DNA of 64,000 bases from assembly GCA_028712475.1 (NCBI GenBank), contig JAQTQB010000003.1, positions 124,001 to 188,000 of the forward strand, given 5' to 3'. The notes under the pieces are model-generated. The model ran no database searches. It was not told the origin of the DNA and worked only from the letters and a program-made list of their open reading frames with translations. The stretch is from Verrucomicrobiales bacterium (GTDB lineage: Bacteria > Verrucomicrobiota > Verrucomicrobiia > Limisphaerales > UBA11358). This document shows, piece by piece, positions 62,639-64,000 of the stretch (positions are counted from its first letter, which is position 1; each line of letters starts with the position of its first letter). A program made the translations under genes and the position numbers.

Positions 62639-63646
62639 TCAAAACCGCTCAACCATTTTCTCCAGCGCCATCAGCCACTGTGGATGCTCGTTCATGCACG
62701 GGATCAGCGTCAAATCCTCGCCGCCCGCCTTCAGAAAAGATTCGCGTCCGCGCATCCCGATTTCCTCAATCGTCTCCAGGCAGTCCGAAACAAACGCCGG
62801 GCAGATCACCAGAAGTTTTTTGACGCCGCGCGCCGGCAATTTCTCAAGTTCAAAATCCGTGTAAGGCTTCAGCCACGGGTCTTTGCCAAGCCGCGACTGG
62901 AACGACACGGAGTATTTTTCCCCCGGCACGCCCGCCTTGGCGACGAACGCCGCAACGGTCTTAAAACATTGCGCGCGGTAGCACGTGGCGTGCGCCGGGC
63001 TGGGAACCTCGCAGCAGTTTTCCACCGCGAGACAATGGCAGCCCGTCGGGTCGGACTTGCGGAGATGCCGCTCCGGGATGCCGTGAAAACTGAACAGCAG
63101 ATGGTCGTAGCCGTCTTCCAGATAATTTCTCGCGCTCGCCACCAGCGCCTCGATGTATTCGGGCGCGTCATAATACGGCGGCTGGATTTCAACGGTGATT
63201 GGCGGTGTCATTTTCGCCGCGACTTCCTTCACGCGTTCGGCGGCCGTTTCGTAGCTCGACATCGCATAATGCGGGAACAACGGGATGACGAGCAGATGTG
63301 TGACCTCCTTTTCCGCGAGTATTTTCAGCGCGCTTTCAATGGACGGATTTTGATAGCGCATCGCCAGCTCCACCGGCTTGGTCACGCGTTCCTGCAATTC
63401 CGCCCGCACCCGCCGGCTTGTGATGACGAGTGGCGAGCCTTCCGGCGTCCAGATTTTCTGGTAGGCGTGCGCCGATTCTTTCGGGCGCGACGGCAGGATT
63501 GCAAAATTCACGATGCAGAAACGAACCGGCCACGGCGTGTCCAGCACGCGGCCGTCCATGAGGAATTCGCGCAGATATTTCCGCACGTTGTGGACCGACG
63601 GCGAATCCGGCGAACCGAGATTGACCAGCAAGACACCTTTTCTCAT
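62639..63646 (-). CDS. hemH: Ferrochelatase
   Basis: 335 residues from ATG 63646 (MRKGVLLVNLGSPDSP); an ATG 18 bases upstream is possible. HemH signatures: VNLGSPDSPSV, PLFPHYAMSSY, LLFSFHGIPERH with catalytic His, and CPAFVSDCLETIEEIGMRG with the conserved Glu. Inserts iron into (copro)porphyrin. Divergent from nadC. Confidence 0.94.
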   Translation of the reverse strand: MRKGVLLVNLGSPDSPSVHNVRKYLREFLMDGRVLDTPWPVRFCIVNFAILPSRPKESAHAYQKIWTPEGSPLVITSRRVRAELQERVTKPVELAMRYQNPSIESALKILAEKEVTHLLVIPLFPHYAMSSYETAAERVKEVAAKMTPPITVEIQPPYYDAPEYIEALVASARNYLEDGYDHLLFSFHGIPERHLRKSDPTGCHCLAVENCCEVPSPAHATCYRAQCFKTVAAFVAKAGVPGEKYSVSFQSRLGKDPWLKPYTDFELEKLPARGVKKLLVICPAFVSDCLETIEEIGMRGRESFLKAGGEDLTLIPCMNEHPQWLMALEKMVERF

Positions 63647-63719
63647 GCGCGGAAGGTTAACCATGAACCGGCAAAAACAAAAACGAAGATTTACAAATTC
63701 ACCATGTCACGTCCATTTT

Positions 63720-64000
63720 GTGCGGGTGGAATTGAACCTTTCAGAAATCCGCGCCGCCGTCAAAAGCGCGCTGGCCGAGGACATCGGCAGCGGCGACGTG
63801 ACAACGCTCGCCACGGTGCCGAAAAGCCTGACGTTCAAAACCGTCATGCGCGCGCGCGAACCGCTCGTCGTCGCCGGACTCGAATTCGCCAAGGCCGCGT
63901 TCCTCCAGCTTTCCTCGGCGGTGAAGATTGAATACCTGGTTCACGACGGCACGCACGTCGCGCGCGGCGATAATCTGCTCCGCATTTCGGGGTCGGGCCG
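63720..64000 (+). CDS. nadC: Nicotinate-nucleotide pyrophosphorylase (partial, start only)
   Basis: The gene runs off the window end. From a GTG at 63720 (or the GTG at 63726) it reads VELNLSEIRAAVKSALAEDI, then GSGDVTTLA and ARGDNLLRISG. The LAEDIGSGDVTT motif is the quinolinate phosphoribosyltransferase N-terminal signature. Makes nicotinate mononucleotide from quinolinate. Confidence 0.9.
   Translation, partial: MRVELNLSEIRAAVKSALAEDIGSGDVTTLATVPKSLTFKTVMRAREPLVVAGLEFAKAAFLQLSSAVKIEYLVHDGTHVARGDNLLRISGSG

Noticed and set aside
62684..63931. 415-residue plus-strand reading frame opposite hemH
   Set aside because: It is antisense to a well-supported hemH, full of Arg/Phe, and lacks any motif.

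Overview
The window reads as ordinary chromosome from a Gram-negative bacterium of the Verrucomicrobiota, probably Pedosphaera/Limisphaera-like. The evidence is a pseudopilin with the long N-terminal [20 protein letters not shown] motif and a C-terminal H-X9-DG signature, a PEP-CTERM sorted protein, outer-membrane and Kdo genes (phosphate-selective type porin, waaA, kdsD), GC-rich codon use, few clear Shine-Dalgarno sites and many palindromic or heptanucleotide interspersed repeats. The taxonomic call is inference from these family traits.

Layout. (1) 1-7157: sulfur uptake block. It starts with the end of an Rrf2-type regulator, followed by a promoter overlapped by a perfect palindrome, a YezD-type small protein with a second copy of the palindrome just before its start, a porin, a sulfate-binding protein, an M14-type zinc hydrolase, CysT, CysW, a REP-like element and CysA. 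(2) 7323-12021: a four-gene cassette: DUF5989 peptide, NodU/CmcH-type carbamoyltransferase, SxtJ-like membrane protein and an SGNH-hydrolase/TPR protein. (3) 12214-27164: alpha-glucan (starch/maltodextrin) utilisation block. It holds a secreted starch-binding-like protein, a pseudopilin, GH13 amylase, a LuxR-type response regulator, ROK sugar kinase, DPE2-type 4-alpha-glucanotransferase, SLC45/MFS-type sugar transporter, sensor kinase and a large GH57/CBM25 secreted protein. (4) 27165-30802: a 154-bp MITE carrying a transposase start fragment, a second SGNH/TPR paralogue, a PEP-CTERM protein and a 36-bp duplicated repeat. (5) 30803-46219: housekeeping genes (tRNA-His, scpA-scpB, pheA-kdsD, an rlmI-like methyltransferase, trpS, an M48 protease, recF, an RluA-RlmI fusion, mfd) with two small toxin-antitoxin pairs, hicAB and yefM-yoeB, between them. 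(6) 46335-51410: three consecutive overlapping GT39/PMT-like multi-pass glycosyltransferase genes. (7) 51506-64000: Na+/H+ antiporter-like protein, waaA, rpoD, an aminotransferase, transaldolase, a minimal signal peptidase I, a DMT exporter, a thioredoxin-like [2Fe-2S] ferredoxin, an FHA/B-box protein, hemH and the start of nadC.

The points most worth following are: the twin palindromic operators tying an Rrf2 regulator to a YezD-porin-sulfate operon that contains an unexpected M14 hydrolase; the carbamoyltransferase/DUF5989/SxtJ/SGNH-TPR cassette and its distant SGNH-TPR paralogue; interspersed repeats that have become coding sequence (a 150-bp inverted-repeat element forming the tail of ScpA, six heptanucleotide tracts inside mfd and one inside the RluA-RlmI fusion); and the 154-bp MITE with perfect 23-bp ends. 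No cas genes, phage genes, rRNA or intact insertion sequence were seen.
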